Shown here one piece after another: positions 8,391-18,248 of a DNA stretch of 58,722 nucleotides (its first letter is position 1; each line of letters opens with the position of its first letter). The notes under the pieces are model-generated. The model was not told the DNA's origin. It worked only from the letters and a program-made list of their open reading frames with translations, and searched no databases. The translations under genes and the position numbers were made by a program. This stretch comes from Candidatus Latescibacterota bacterium (GTDB lineage Bacteria > Krumholzibacteriota > Krumholzibacteriia > Krumholzibacteriales > Krumholzibacteriaceae): assembly GCA_019038625.1 (NCBI GenBank), contig JAHOYU010000143.1, positions 1 to 58,722 of the forward strand, read 5' to 3'.

Positions 8391-8484
8391 AGGGGCGACA
8401 TGTTTCCAGTCTCCTGCTCAGACAATCTTCGCGCGGCAGGCCGCGCTACGAAACTCGCGATGAGACTGGAAACATGCCACCCCC
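8391..8484. repeat. large nested palindrome, REP/MITE-like
   Basis: CATGTTTCCAGTCTC (8399-8413) is an exact inverted match of 8462-8476, and the pairing continues outward with a G-tract against a C-tract after two mismatches. Inside lies a second palindrome, GCGCGGC/GCCGCGC near 8431-8446. The form (95 bases, nested, just behind a stop codon) is that of a repetitive extragenic palindrome or a small non-autonomous element, and it could also end transcription or protect the mRNA end. The remaining bases up to the next start at 8681 show nothing clear. Confidence 0.6.
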
Positions 8485-8680
8485 ACCTCATTTGGAAGTG
8501 TGGCGGGACTCGCCAGTCTGGGTTATTATAGCCTTCAGCAAACACATGATTTATCAGGAATGAGAAGATTTTCTCAGAGACATGCCCTCCTTCTTTTTAT
8601 CCGGATAATAAATGGAATATTTCATGCATATAGCTTTGTTTTATGACAATTACACGGGTTCTTCGTGATTTGGAGACTCA

Positions 8681-10420
8681 TTGAGCAATATTGAGAACGA
8701 TAATGCCATGTCATTGCAGTCTGTTTGCGAAGCCGGGCTTCAGTCCGGTCCTGACTGTGATCTGGAAGTTTCATCTGTTTCTGAATCGGAAATAGACAGG
8801 AATATGCTCTCTTCTGTCATTGAGATCGCGAACGTGATCAACTCACAGATCGATCTCGACAGGATATTGGCGGCGATCTCTGTCGAGTTTTCCAGGATCC
8901 TCGATTTTGATCTCGGTTGTGTAGCGATTTACGAGAAGAATGACAACTGCCTGTATATTCAACATGTTTTTCGCAGGAATGGTGACAGCCGGGGTGAAGG
9001 ACGATATGTTCCTCTTGAGGACTCGAATCTGGTCGGCTGGGTGGCTATAAACAAAAAACCGATTCTCAGGGTCGATATATCCAGCGACAACAGGTTCAAA
9101 GAGATAATGAAGGAAGACAATCTGGGATCGGATATCGTAGTTCCCCTTCTCTCCAAAGGCGTTCTGGTCGGCACGTTCAATGTAGGCAGCCTGAGTCCCG
9201 GTCGCTACGATGAAGCGGATCTGCTCCTGGTAAAGGATTTTGGCGCATTGATCTCCATCGCCATCGAGAAAGCCCAGACGCTCCAGAAGCTGTTTCATCT
9301 TGGAGAGAAATATAACACCCTGATGAAATCGACCAATGATGTCATAATGATACTCAATACCTCAGGAGAGATCGTCGAGTGTAACGAAGCCGTTTCAAGG
9401 ATATTTGGATACAGCCGTGACGAGTTGACGGGCAAGCCACTGGCTGCCTTTACTCTGCCGGAGAGACGTGAAACGATCAGTTTGAATTTCGGCAAGATCC
9501 TGCGAGGGGAAATCATGCATCTGCATGAGTCGTCATATCTTACAAAAAGCGAAGAGATCGTTTATCTGGACATCAACACGAGTGTGATCAATATAAAGAA
9601 CCATCCGTACGTTTTGGGAGTAGGACATGATGTTACCGACAGAAAGAGGCTGGAAGAGAAAATAACGATTCAGAACCGGGAATTGAAGGAAAACAACAGA
9701 AAACTCAAGGAAGTCGATCAGCTCAAGAGTGAATTTCTGGGCAGGATAAGTCATGAGCTTCGTACTCCCCTGTCAGTCATCATGGCCTATACCGGGACTC
9801 TGATCGATGACACGGAGGAGATGATCGATAAGGTTACAAAGGATGAATTCCTCAATGTCATTGCCGATCAGTCGGACAAATTACTGACTCTTATAAACGA
9901 TCTGCTTGACCTGTCAAAGGTCGAGATCTCAGAGACCATGCTCGATGTCACAGAGAGCAGCATCAATGAGATGATAAAAGCTTCAGTTGCTATTGTAAGA
10001 CCTTTCTCCCTGCAACATGAAGTGGAGGTGAAGGTCGTGCTGTGCGATTCGATTCCCGTGACAAGGTTCGATCCCCTTCGCATACGTCAGATCTGTGTGA
10101 ATCTACTCAGTAATGCAATTAAGTTTACGCCGTGCGGAGAGGTTGTGGAAATATCGACCGGCCTTTGCAAGGATATGATAACAGTATCAGTCAAAGACAG
10201 TGGGCCCGGGATCGAGAGTGGGGATGTGACAGATATCTTCGAACACTTCACTCAGGTCGATGGTGGTGCGGCGAGATCGAAGAACGGGATGGGTATCGGC
10301 CTCCGGCTCGTAAAGCACTACGTGGAGCTTCACCGCGGCAGAATCTGGGTAGAGAGCGTGAAAGGAGAAGGGTCGACCTTCAATTTCACGCTTCCACTGG
10401 TCGTTTCACCTCTAGGATAA
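8681..10420 (+). CDS. GAF-PAS sensor histidine kinase
   Basis: 579 residues without membrane segments, so a cytosolic sensor. Order: GAF domain about 45-195, PAS domain about 205-325 (NTSGEIVECNEAVSRIFGYS), a short coiled coil, HisKA with the phospho-acceptor at H358 in GRISHELRTPLS, and HATPase with N-box NLLSNAIKFT, G1 DSGPGI and G2 NGMGIGLRLVKH. The TTG start follows GGAGA at 5 bases; an ATG nine codons on is the alternative. No receiver domain is fused and no regulator is adjacent, so it is an orphan kinase here. The neighbouring chemotaxis operon is separated by a minus-strand gene. Confidence 0.93.
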   Translation: MSNIENDNAMSLQSVCEAGLQSGPDCDLEVSSVSESEIDRNMLSSVIEIANVINSQIDLDRILAAISVEFSRILDFDLGCVAIYEKNDNCLYIQHVFRRNGDSRGEGRYVPLEDSNLVGWVAINKKPILRVDISSDNRFKEIMKEDNLGSDIVVPLLSKGVLVGTFNVGSLSPGRYDEADLLLVKDFGALISIAIEKAQTLQKLFHLGEKYNTLMKSTNDVIMILNTSGEIVECNEAVSRIFGYSRDELTGKPLAAFTLPERRETISLNFGKILRGEIMHLHESSYLTKSEEIVYLDINTSVINIKNHPYVLGVGHDVTDRKRLEEKITIQNRELKENNRKLKEVDQLKSEFLGRISHELRTPLSVIMAYTGTLIDDTEEMIDKVTKDEFLNVIADQSDKLLTLINDLLDLSKVEISETMLDVTESSINEMIKASVAIVRPFSLQHEVEVKVVLCDSIPVTRFDPLRIRQICVNLLSNAIKFTPCGEVVEISTGLCKDMITVSVKDSGPGIESGDVTDIFEHFTQVDGGAARSKNGMGIGLRLVKHYVELHRGRIWVESVKGEGSTFNFTLPLVVSPLG

Positions 10421-10439
10421 ATTCCCCTTACAGGAAGTA

Positions 10440-11417
10440 CTAGAATATCGAGACTGTATCGTTTTTGATACTGATCTTTCTGCTGATTGACGTGACAGCG
10501 AGTCCGCCGATCTGGACAAGGCTCTCTTCTGAGTTGCTATTTTTCATCTCAACCAGGATGCGTGCGAGGTTTTCTGACTCTTTGCCCTGTTCCATGACCA
10601 TCGTGCCGGTGGTAGCTATTCCATGCCTGAACAGGTATGTTCCGAGACCAGCTGCAGCTGTTCCTGTTGCCGGGTCTTCCCACATGCCCACTGCTGGAGC
10701 GAAATGTCTCGCGTACGATATGCATTCTTCAGAGAACGTGTCGAGAGAAAATATATGATTAGTATGGATGTGGTGTTTTTTATTCACCAGGCCGAGTTTG
10801 ATAAGGTCGGGATTGAGACCGAGAATGGTCTCCTTGCGCTTCACCGGCACTATAAGCTGATCGAGTCCCGTAGCGATCACCTCCATCGGTAGTCCCGTTC
10901 CGGATATCTCTCCCGGATCGATTCCCAGGATAGATGCGATCTCGCTGGTCGAGATCGGTGATTCGTAATAACTGCTTATCGACTGCTGCATCATGATCTT
11001 TTTCAGGTATCCAACATTATCGCCGGAGCCGACCAGTTTCATGGCATCGCCGTCATCATTGTTTCTGGAATAGTGGATCTCTACATGAATAGTACCGATT
11101 CCGGTCTCGAAATTGACCAGATTGACTCCATAGGAGAGAGGGATACGGCCGTCTTCAATAAGAGCATAACAGGAAGCTATGGTCACGTGGCCGCTGATAT
11201 CGACTTCCTCTGTCGGCGTGAAAAATCTTATCCTGAACAATGAGTCAGGAGACATGGGCATCGTTATGAAAGCTGTTTCAGCAAGATTCATCTCCCCGGC
11301 TATCCTTAACATATCTTCGGATGACAAAGCATCTGCGTCAGTGATCACTCCTGCGGGATTTCCACAGAATGGTTTCGCTGTGAAAGCGTCTACCTGTTTG
11401 ACTACCATGTCCAGCAT
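10440..11417 (-). CDS. PhzF-family isomerase/epimerase-like protein
   Basis: 325 residues of the PhzF fold (two diaminopimelate-epimerase-like halves). The N-terminal half has NPAGVI and MNLAETAFI with the conserved Glu that acts as general acid/base in PhzF, then RFFTPTEEVDISGH; the second half has WEDPATGTAAAGLGTYL. The substrate is not predictable, and no phenazine genes are present. The ATG is preceded by AAAGGAGAT. It converges with the GAF-PAS kinase, with 19 bases between stops and no visible terminator. Confidence 0.93.
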   Translation of the reverse strand: MLDMVVKQVDAFTAKPFCGNPAGVITDADALSSEDMLRIAGEMNLAETAFITMPMSPDSLFRIRFFTPTEEVDISGHVTIASCYALIEDGRIPLSYGVNLVNFETGIGTIHVEIHYSRNNDDGDAMKLVGSGDNVGYLKKIMMQQSISSYYESPISTSEIASILGIDPGEISGTGLPMEVIATGLDQLIVPVKRKETILGLNPDLIKLGLVNKKHHIHTNHIFSLDTFSEECISYARHFAPAVGMWEDPATGTAAAGLGTYLFRHGIATTGTMVMEQGKESENLARILVEMKNSNSEESLVQIGGLAVTSISRKISIKNDTVSIF

Positions 11418-11591
11418 CTAAATCTCCTTTGACCTGAAGTTGCAAAAAGCAATCTGACGGTGCATAAAGACTTTAAGAGTCTTGTCGTGTCCCGTCCTTT
11501 CATTCCATTCCCAATAGATCCGGATTATTCTTTGACCCCCGTAACCCGTTGCAATAAGGCGAGATGCCGATCCTCTTGGTTGTGACAAGGC

Positions 11592-11613
11592 ACCATAGCA
11601 CACATGCTATGGT
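11592..11613. promoter_or_regulatory. perfect 8-bp inverted repeat in the phzF-cheR divergent region
   Basis: ACCATAGC (11592-11599) and GCTATGGT (11606-11613) flank six bases. A second small palindrome GGTATCTACC (11611-11620) abuts it. The position in the 337-base divergent gap 11418-11754 suggests an operator, possibly for the chemotaxis operon. Another imperfect dyad, GACAGT...ACTGTC, lies around 11654-11695. No sigma28 or sigma70 boxes could be assigned with confidence. Confidence 0.3.
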
Positions 11614-11754
11614 ATCTACCCTTGTGGTACAGCATTTGCAAAATCGATTCCCGACAGTATTCCCCCACTCTATTTTCGGCAGACTGTCAGAGGAACTTTA
11701 GTAATTTCGGATCGAGAGCCATTTTAATGGGCCTTAAATCTACTTCGGAGTTCT

Positions 11755-12600
11755 ATGGAACTGATTAGCAGTGAACTTGACATGAATGAATTAGCCTGGT
11801 TTGTCCAATCCAACTATGGAGTGAACCTGTCCATGTACAGGTCTACTTGCATTAAAAGAAGGATCGTTCACAGGCTCAATATGATCAACTGCGAAAGTAT
11901 CGACCAATACTTCTCCTATATAGGAGAGCATCCGGACGAGATCGAAAAGTTGATGGATATCGTTACGATCCATGTAACCGGATTTTTCCGTGACACCGAT
12001 ATCTACAATACGCTGGAGAAGATCATTTTCCCCGAACTGATATTGGAAAAGGCCAGTTCGGACCATCCAGTGATAAGGATCTGGTCTGCGGGCTGTTCAA
12101 CGGGCGAAGAGACTTACAGTCTCGCGATGTTGTTGGAGTATCTTGTGAGAAAATCCCAGAACAGCATAGAGCTTGAAGTCTTCGGCACCGATCTTTCTGA
12201 AGAGGTCTGCAGAATCGCAAGGGCCGGACTCTATTCCAGAGAGAAGATTCAGGAGATTCCTCTTCACATCAGAAGCAACGCGATCAGTCCGGAGAGAGAG
12301 CTCTTCAAGATATCGAATAATGTAAGGAAAGTCGTAAAGTTCAGGACTCATAATCTATTTTCTCCTCCGCCATTCTCGATGTTTGATCTGATCGTTTGCA
12401 GAAACGTACTGATTCATTTCGAGCATGAAGTAAGAGGAAAGATAGTCAGGTTTTTTCAAACTTCTCTGAATAACGACGGGTTGCTACTTCTCGGCAAGAG
12501 TGAGGCTCTTAGCGCGGAGTCGCTTGAAATGTTCTCCCTCGTCCATCCGAGAAGCAAAATTTACAGGAAGATGATTAACAACTGTTCCAAGGAGGAATGA
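11755..12600 (+). CDS. cheR: chemotaxis glutamate O-methyltransferase CheR
   Basis: 281 residues. CheR uses S-adenosylmethionine to methylate glutamates of chemoreceptors during adaptation. The N-terminal helical domain (1-80) is followed by the SAM-binding fold with [20 protein letters not shown] and [13 protein letters not shown]. The C-terminal pentapeptide-binding tail is absent. It is the first gene of a tight chemotaxis operon, ending 1 base before the receptor gene start, with the receptor's AAGGAGG inside its 3' end. Confidence 0.95.
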   Translation: MELISSELDMNELAWFVQSNYGVNLSMYRSTCIKRRIVHRLNMINCESIDQYFSYIGEHPDEIEKLMDIVTIHVTGFFRDTDIYNTLEKIIFPELILEKASSDHPVIRIWSAGCSTGEETYSLAMLLEYLVRKSQNSIELEVFGTDLSEEVCRIARAGLYSREKIQEIPLHIRSNAISPERELFKISNNVRKVVKFRTHNLFSPPPFSMFDLIVCRNVLIHFEHEVRGKIVRFFQTSLNNDGLLLLGKSEALSAESLEMFSLVHPRSKIYRKMINNCSKEE

Positions 12601-12601
12601 G

Positions 12602-14281
12602 ATGGGGTTATTTAAAATGGCCAGGACACTGAGTGGCAGAGTCTATATCACCATGTCGGTGATAGCGTTTGTCATCTGTGGGCTGATGTCGTTTTCGATT
12701 GTCAGGATAGCGAGGAGTAATTCGCAGGGAGTCCTTGAGGAGAATATTACCAGTCTCCAGGATTGCATAAACGGAACAACCTCGATAATCACTGGTTTCG
12801 AAGACTGGGAAGAACTTACCAGTAAATATGAGACTCTGAAAGCCAGGCATCCTGATCTGAAAAACATCCGAATTCTTGATGGTTCCGGTGTGGTTCTCGC
12901 TTCGGTGCCCGGCCACCCATCGGTCCTTGAAGAGGATCGATCCACAGCCGGCAGATCTCTCGAAGTAAATCCGGTCGAGGCAGGCAGTTTAGACAGAGTG
13001 TTTACGATACCGTTCGGTAGTGAACCTGCCAGGACATTGGTGGTATTTGTCACGGAATCGACCGATGATGTCATCACGTCATCTGTGAGGGTCGAAGTCT
13101 TTCTTACAACGGCTCTCGCGATGCTCGCGATCTTTGCTCTCTTTTACTGGTTCATACATTACATAATCAAAAGGCCGGCTCGCCAGCTTCTCGAAGCCAG
13201 CAGGGTTCTTGCAAGCAACTCGGGTGACCTTACGACTAAGATAGAGATCAATACCGATGATGAACTGGGAAGACTCGGCGCGACGCTGAATGAGATGTTT
13301 GGAAATATCTCCGGCATTATCAATGTCATCAGGAACACATCGGACAAGGTGAATTTTTCCGCTCAGAGCCTTTCGGCTTCCACTGAGGAGATGAATTCGA
13401 TTACCGAAGAGACTTCACTGACAGTTCAGAATATTGCCAAATCATCTGATCTCCAGGCTCAGAAGGTCGAGGACATGATCATGGAGATCAGGAATATGGA
13501 ACGCTCGGTAAAGCAGGTCGCCAACAGTGCAGAACTGGCGGCGTCAGCAGCGACCAATGCTTCGGAGACAGCTACCAAGGGTGGGGACTCCGCAAAGGAA
13601 GCGGTCGACAAGATCAATACTATCTATGATGTGACTTCGGAATCGTCGGTAATAATCAGGCAATTGGGTGAACGATCGATCCAGATAGGTGAGATCGTGG
13701 ACGTCATCACAGATATCGCGGACCAGACAAATATGCTTGCTCTTAACGCAGCTATCGAGGCCGCCAGAGCCGGCGAAGCCGGGCGAGGATTCGCTGTGGT
13801 CGCCGACGAGGTCAAGAAACTGGCCGAAGGAAGTGCCAAGGCGGCCGAAGAGATCGCGGTGCTGATCAGAAAGACACAGGAAGACACCAGGACCGCTGTA
13901 GATAGCATCGAACTGGGAGCCAAGGAAGTCACCGAGGGTAAAGAGGTCATCACCCGGACCGGCGAATCTCTCGACGAGATCGTAGAGGTCCTGAAGAGCT
14001 CAAGCGATATGGCCAGGAGAATTTCGGCTGCTACGAAGGAACTCAGTCGGGGTATGAATAACGTTACCGGTTCGATAGACGAGATCTCATCGAGCGCTGA
14101 GAAAAATGCCTCTTCGACGCAGGAAACAGCCGCGTCGATGGAACAGATGACTTCCAGCATGGAAGATGTAGCGTCATCTGCACAGCGACTCAGCGATATG
14201 GCTATTCAGCTGAGAGAACATGTAGGCCGGTTTAAAATATCGATAATCGATAAGGTCGATGAAGTCGTCATAGCTCAGTAA
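12602..14281 (+). CDS. methyl-accepting chemotaxis protein
   Basis: 559 residues in classic receptor order: first membrane helix about 17-35, extracytoplasmic sensor of about 125 residues, second membrane helix about 165-188, HAMP about 189-242, then a long coiled-coil signalling domain with the hairpin tip [31 protein letters not shown] (given here in parts: [18 protein letters not shown], then [11 protein letters not shown]). The sensor is small and of unknown ligand. It is the only receptor in the operon and so probably feeds the CheA encoded downstream. No NWETF-like tail for CheR tethering is present. Confidence 0.95.
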   Translation: MGLFKMARTLSGRVYITMSVIAFVICGLMSFSIVRIARSNSQGVLEENITSLQDCINGTTSIITGFEDWEELTSKYETLKARHPDLKNIRILDGSGVVLASVPGHPSVLEEDRSTAGRSLEVNPVEAGSLDRVFTIPFGSEPARTLVVFVTESTDDVITSSVRVEVFLTTALAMLAIFALFYWFIHYIIKRPARQLLEASRVLASNSGDLTTKIEINTDDELGRLGATLNEMFGNISGIINVIRNTSDKVNFSAQSLSASTEEMNSITEETSLTVQNIAKSSDLQAQKVEDMIMEIRNMERSVKQVANSAELAASAATNASETATKGGDSAKEAVDKINTIYDVTSESSVIIRQLGERSIQIGEIVDVITDIADQTNMLALNAAIEAARAGEAGRGFAVVADEVKKLAEGSAKAAEEIAVLIRKTQEDTRTAVDSIELGAKEVTEGKEVITRTGESLDEIVEVLKSSSDMARRISAATKELSRGMNNVTGSIDEISSSAEKNASSTQETAASMEQMTSSMEDVASSAQRLSDMAIQLREHVGRFKISIIDKVDEVVIAQ

Positions 14282-14307
14282 ATAGAATAACGAGGAGCAG
14301 GTCAGTT

Positions 14308-14829
14308 ATGAATATCGAAGATCTGACAGGAATGGAAAACGAGGGGTTTCAGCTCGTCACCTTCCGTCTCGGAGAAGAAAATTACGGGATACCGGTATGG
14401 AAGGTCAAAGAGATCATCCGTCCTATGAAAGCCTACCCGATCCCGGGTATGGCCAAACCAGTCGACGGAGTGATCAATCTCAGGGGGGAGATTATCCCTG
14501 TTCTGATGATCCACTCGGTACTTGGAATCCCTGAGAGTGTGGAACAGAATGCCAGTCGGAAGAAGAGGATAATCATCCTCGATTCCGGAGATGGCGGATT
14601 CGGATTCATGGTCGATGAAGTGATGGATGTAGTAAGGGTCGATCCGGACGAAATAAAAAAATCTCCCGAAGTAAATGCGGACAGTCTATGCCGCGACGCG
14701 ATGCTGGGTATCGTGCAGGTATCCGGACGCATGGTCATCTGTATAGATCCCGGAAAACTCGTGGCTGAATGTTTGAATGTAAGGGAACTGGTGTCGGAAT
14801 GCGTGTCAGCTGATATGGCGGCCTGTTGA
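14308..14829 (+). CDS. cheW: chemotaxis coupling protein CheW
   Basis: 173 residues forming one CheW (SH3-like double barrel) domain: FRLGEENYGIPVWKVKEI at the start, PGMAKPVDGVINLRGEIIPV in the middle, and a conserved GFMVDEVMDVVRV block. It links the receptor to CheA at the membrane. It lies between the receptor and cheD with short gaps (26 and 53 bases). Confidence 0.95.
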   Translation: MNIEDLTGMENEGFQLVTFRLGEENYGIPVWKVKEIIRPMKAYPIPGMAKPVDGVINLRGEIIPVLMIHSVLGIPESVEQNASRKKRIIILDSGDGGFGFMVDEVMDVVRVDPDEIKKSPEVNADSLCRDAMLGIVQVSGRMVICIDPGKLVAECLNVRELVSECVSADMAAC

Positions 14830-14882
14830 AGGGAATAGAGAGAGAAAGGGCAGGGAACAGGTAGTTTCCAGGGTAACAACAT

Positions 14883-15389
14883 ATGAGAAGCATCAGTGAG
14901 GCTGGGCCGATAATCAAGGTCGGTATGGCGCAGTACAGGGTGGGGATAGCCCCCATGAAGATGATAACGATGGCATTGGGATCATGTGTGGGAATCGTCC
15001 TGTATGACGAAAAAGCTGGACTGGGAGGGTTGGCTCACGTGATGCACCCGAGCAGGAACAAGGTAAAGAACAATATGAACCGCGCCAAGTTTGTGGATAC
15101 GGCAATAGAATTGATGGTTGCGAAGATACTTAAGGAAGGCGCCAGAAAAGAAAGACTGAAGGCGAAGATCTTCGGAGGGGCCAGAATGTTTCAGCATATT
15201 ACGGGCAGTCATGGAGTCATTCAGATAGGAGACGCCAATGTGGCCGCCACGAGAGAGCAGCTAGCCAAGAGAGGCATTCCCATCGTCGCCGAAAACGTAG
15301 GTGGGACCATGGGCCGGACGATCATGTTTGATGTCTCTGATGGAAGTGTGCATATGAAGGATTCTCTTAATAATGAGGAGATCTTCTGA
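14883..15389 (+). CDS. cheD: chemoreceptor glutamine deamidase CheD
   Basis: 168 residues. CheD deamidates receptor glutamines and, in Bacillus and Thermotoga, binds and is modulated by CheC, also encoded in this operon. The catalytic Cys is in ALGSCVGI and the His in LAHVMHPS; FGGA and the C-terminal GGTMGRTI block are conserved. Its stop overlaps the ATG of cheB (TGATG), giving coupled translation. Confidence 0.94.
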   Translation: MRSISEAGPIIKVGMAQYRVGIAPMKMITMALGSCVGIVLYDEKAGLGGLAHVMHPSRNKVKNNMNRAKFVDTAIELMVAKILKEGARKERLKAKIFGGARMFQHITGSHGVIQIGDANVAATREQLAKRGIPIVAENVGGTMGRTIMFDVSDGSVHMKDSLNNEEIF

Positions 15390-16516
15390 TGGTCAGAGGC
15401 CGGGCAAAGGAAAATATGAAGAAGATCCGTGTTGTCGTTGGCGAAGATTCTCCATTCATGCGGAGGATGATCGAGGATTCGCTGAATTCAGATCCGATGA
15501 TCGAGGTCGTTGCAACTGCTCCGAATGGAAGAGACGTGTTAAAGAGGCTTGTCGAGATGGAACCTGACGTCATTACCCTTGACCTGGAAATGCCAAGGAT
15601 GGACGGCCTGGAGACATTGAGATATATCATGAGCGAATGGCCCACTCCGGTGATCATTCTCAGCGGGCATTCTGCTGAAGGAGCCCGGATGGCACTGACC
15701 TGCCTGGAATATGGCGCAGTCGATTTCGTGGCCAAATCACCCAATGGCAGCCGTTTTCCTGTGGAGGAATTGATATCCAAAGTGAAACTTGCCTCAGGTG
15801 TCGAGGCGGACAAAGTGAGGTTTGCTCCGACTGAATATGACCTGAAGACAAAGATATCCTCAAAATCCTTGAATAGAAGGGGCTCTGCCGATTCGATAGT
15901 CCTTATAGGGGCGAGTACCGGTGGCCCGCAGGCAGTGATGGAGGTCATTCCCAGGCTTCCAGCCGACCTTGAAGCTGGAGTCCTGCTGCTGCAGCACATG
16001 CCACCGAATTTCACTCGTTACATGGCCGAGAGGCTTGACGCGCGTTCATCCATGAGTGTCCGGGAGGCTGAAGAAGGCGACGAGTTGATTCCCGGCCATG
16101 TCCTGGTAGCTCCGGGAGGGATGCATCTCTTTCTTGACGAGAGTCACGGGAAACGGAAGGTCATGTTGCTTCCCCGAAACCAGCTTCGTCGGAGCGCCTG
16201 CCCCTCGATAGATTTTGCGATGACGTCTTTTGCGCCCGAATTCAAGCGTAACCTTCTTGCCGTAATCCTTACCGGCATGGGACGTGACGGTGCAGCGGGG
16301 GCGGTGGCAGTGAGAAAATATGGAGGGCGGGTTGTCTGTCAGGACAGGGAGACGAGTATGATCTTCGGAATGCCCGGAGCAGTAATAGGTGAAGGGATGG
16401 CAGAACAGGCTCTGCCGGCCAGCGAGATAGCCGAGTGTATAGAGAACATCGTCTCAGAGTTTTCGAAACCTGGACATGAATATAAAGACAGGGTGAGAGT
16501 GCATGGAAACGACTGA
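15389..16516 (+). CDS. cheB: protein-glutamate methylesterase CheB
   Basis: 375 residues. A receiver domain (GED at 18-20, phospho-acceptor D65 in TLDLEMPRMDG) is followed by the methylesterase domain with the catalytic triad: Ser in GASTGGPQAV, His in LLQHMPPNFT and Asp in TGMGRDGAAG. It removes methyl groups from receptors when phosphorylated by CheA. The start overlapping the cheD stop is supported by GAGGAG inside cheD; an alternative ATG at 15416 would trim nine residues. It overlaps cheA by 14 bases. Confidence 0.95.
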   Translation: MVRGRAKENMKKIRVVVGEDSPFMRRMIEDSLNSDPMIEVVATAPNGRDVLKRLVEMEPDVITLDLEMPRMDGLETLRYIMSEWPTPVIILSGHSAEGARMALTCLEYGAVDFVAKSPNGSRFPVEELISKVKLASGVEADKVRFAPTEYDLKTKISSKSLNRRGSADSIVLIGASTGGPQAVMEVIPRLPADLEAGVLLLQHMPPNFTRYMAERLDARSSMSVREAEEGDELIPGHVLVAPGGMHLFLDESHGKRKVMLLPRNQLRRSACPSIDFAMTSFAPEFKRNLLAVILTGMGRDGAAGAVAVRKYGGRVVCQDRETSMIFGMPGAVIGEGMAEQALPASEIAECIENIVSEFSKPGHEYKDRVRVHGND

Positions 16517-18248
16517 TTATTTGGCCCTATATGTGAGTGAGACGAACGAGATCCTCCAGGGTCTCGAGGAAAGCATCATGGATCTCGAGAATGGTGGAGA
16601 TCATGAGGCTTCGATCGAAGAGATGTTCCGTAACGCTCACAATCTGAAAGGGATGTCAGGAGCTATGGGATATGAGTTTCTGGTTGAGGCCAGCCATGCT
16701 CTCGAAAGCATTCTCGACGGTTGTAAACGGGGAGTACTCAAAGTCGAAGATTCCGAGTTGGATCTTCTCCTCAGGGTGGTCGATCTGCTTGGAGCTCTTG
16801 TGAGGTGGACTATCGATGGGAAGGGCGATGGAAGAGGGGAAGAGTTGCTCGGTGAACTGCTCGTTCTCATGTCGCCGATGAGTAAAAGGATCGTCAATCA
16901 GGAAAACAAGCTGACGCATGAAACGGGGCTGGCATCAGACAATCCGGGTTCGTCTGTTGTTGCTCCCCTGCATCAGTCCGATTCGGAAATCAAGGAGGCT
17001 GGTGCCTCGGACAGTGAAAACGATTCTTCTCGCCAGACGGGCGACTATAACAGAGGGATTACATCAACAAGAGTCGACCTGGAAAGACTCGATTGTCTTA
17101 TGGATCTTGTCGGCGAGTTGATCATCGGCAGGATAAGACTGAGTAGTCTCGCACGCGAGACGGGATCAAGGGCATTGTCGGACGAGCTCGGCTCGTTCGG
17201 GAGGCTTATTTCAGAGATACAGAAAGAAGTCATGGAGGCAAGACTTGTCCCGGCTGGACAGGTCTTTCACAGGTTCAAGCGCCTGGCGAGAGATGCCGGG
17301 AGAGAGCTTGGGAAGAAAGTCGATTTTACGATCAAGGGATCCGAGATCGGTCTGGACAGGACCATTCTTGAGAGTATGGCAGATCCGCTCATGCATCTGG
17401 TCAGAAACGCTATCGATCATGGTGTCGAATCTCCCGCTGAGCGCAAGGCCGCTGGCAAACCTGAGATTGCATCAGTCGTGTTGAGCGCCAGACGTGAACG
17501 GAACCAGGTCATTATAGCGGTGTCAGATGACGGACGCGGAATCGATCTTGAGAAGATAAATAAAGCTCGTAACGTGGCTGGGACCCGGGAGTCTGCCGGG
17601 ACAAAACTCAGCGAAGAAGAATTGTGCAGGATCCTGACTGAAGCAGGATTCAGCACGAGAGATGAAGTCAGTCGTTACTCCGGAAGAGGAATCGGAATGA
17701 ATGTGGTGGGCAAGATGATCGATTCGCTGGGTGGAACGCTTCATATAGACAGTAAGGCTGGGGAGGGAACTGAAGTAAGCATGTTTCTCCCGATCAATCT
17801 GTCGATCATCAAGGCCCTTCTGTTCTGTGTGGGGACAGACGTTCACGCGTTGCCTCTCGAGTATGTGAAGGAGACTGCAAGAGTCGAGCGCGGTTCTTTC
17901 AACACTGTCAGAGGCATGGAAGTATATGAGACTCTCGCCGGCCCCATACCGGTAATCCATCCTGGTGATATTTTCCAGGCGAATCTTGAGGATAATGAAG
18001 CACGGTATTTAAAGGTGATCATAGTAAGTATCGGAGGGAAAGAAGCCTGCCTTGTGGTGAACCGGGTACTCGGGCAGCAGGACGTTGTTATCAAGAGTCT
18101 GCCGACGATGGTCCGGGGAGCAAGCGGCATATCGGGAGCGACTATACTTGGGAGCGGGAAGATAGCTTTCATATGGGATCCAAAAGTTCTTTTTTACGGA
18201 AGGAGTACGTATGAGTCCAATAAAGAGGCCGTCGTACTTGAGAATTGA
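16503..18248 (+). CDS. cheA: chemotaxis histidine kinase CheA, lacking a P2 domain
   Basis: 581 residues, shorter than the usual 650 or so. P1 (HPt) carries the phospho-acceptor H46 in AHNLKGMSGAMG. A linker of roughly 60 polar residues takes the place of P2, the CheY/CheB docking domain. P3 begins about 185 (VDLERLDCLMDLVGELIIGR), P4 has HLVRNAIDHGVE, DDGRGID and GRGIGMNVV, and P5 is a CheW-like domain at the C-terminus. The 3' end overlaps cheC by 38 bases. Confidence 0.95.
   Translation: METTDYLALYVSETNEILQGLEESIMDLENGGDHEASIEEMFRNAHNLKGMSGAMGYEFLVEASHALESILDGCKRGVLKVEDSELDLLLRVVDLLGALVRWTIDGKGDGRGEELLGELLVLMSPMSKRIVNQENKLTHETGLASDNPGSSVVAPLHQSDSEIKEAGASDSENDSSRQTGDYNRGITSTRVDLERLDCLMDLVGELIIGRIRLSSLARETGSRALSDELGSFGRLISEIQKEVMEARLVPAGQVFHRFKRLARDAGRELGKKVDFTIKGSEIGLDRTILESMADPLMHLVRNAIDHGVESPAERKAAGKPEIASVVLSARRERNQVIIAVSDDGRGIDLEKINKARNVAGTRESAGTKLSEEELCRILTEAGFSTRDEVSRYSGRGIGMNVVGKMIDSLGGTLHIDSKAGEGTEVSMFLPINLSIIKALLFCVGTDVHALPLEYVKETARVERGSFNTVRGMEVYETLAGPIPVIHPGDIFQANLEDNEARYLKVIIVSIGGKEACLVVNRVLGQQDVVIKSLPTMVRGASGISGATILGSGKIAFIWDPKVLFYGRSTYESNKEAVVLEN

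Noticed and set aside
8391-8484. Insertion sequence end or transposon
   Set aside because: No transposase frame nearby and no flanking duplication was noticed; a REP/MITE-like palindrome is the simpler reading.
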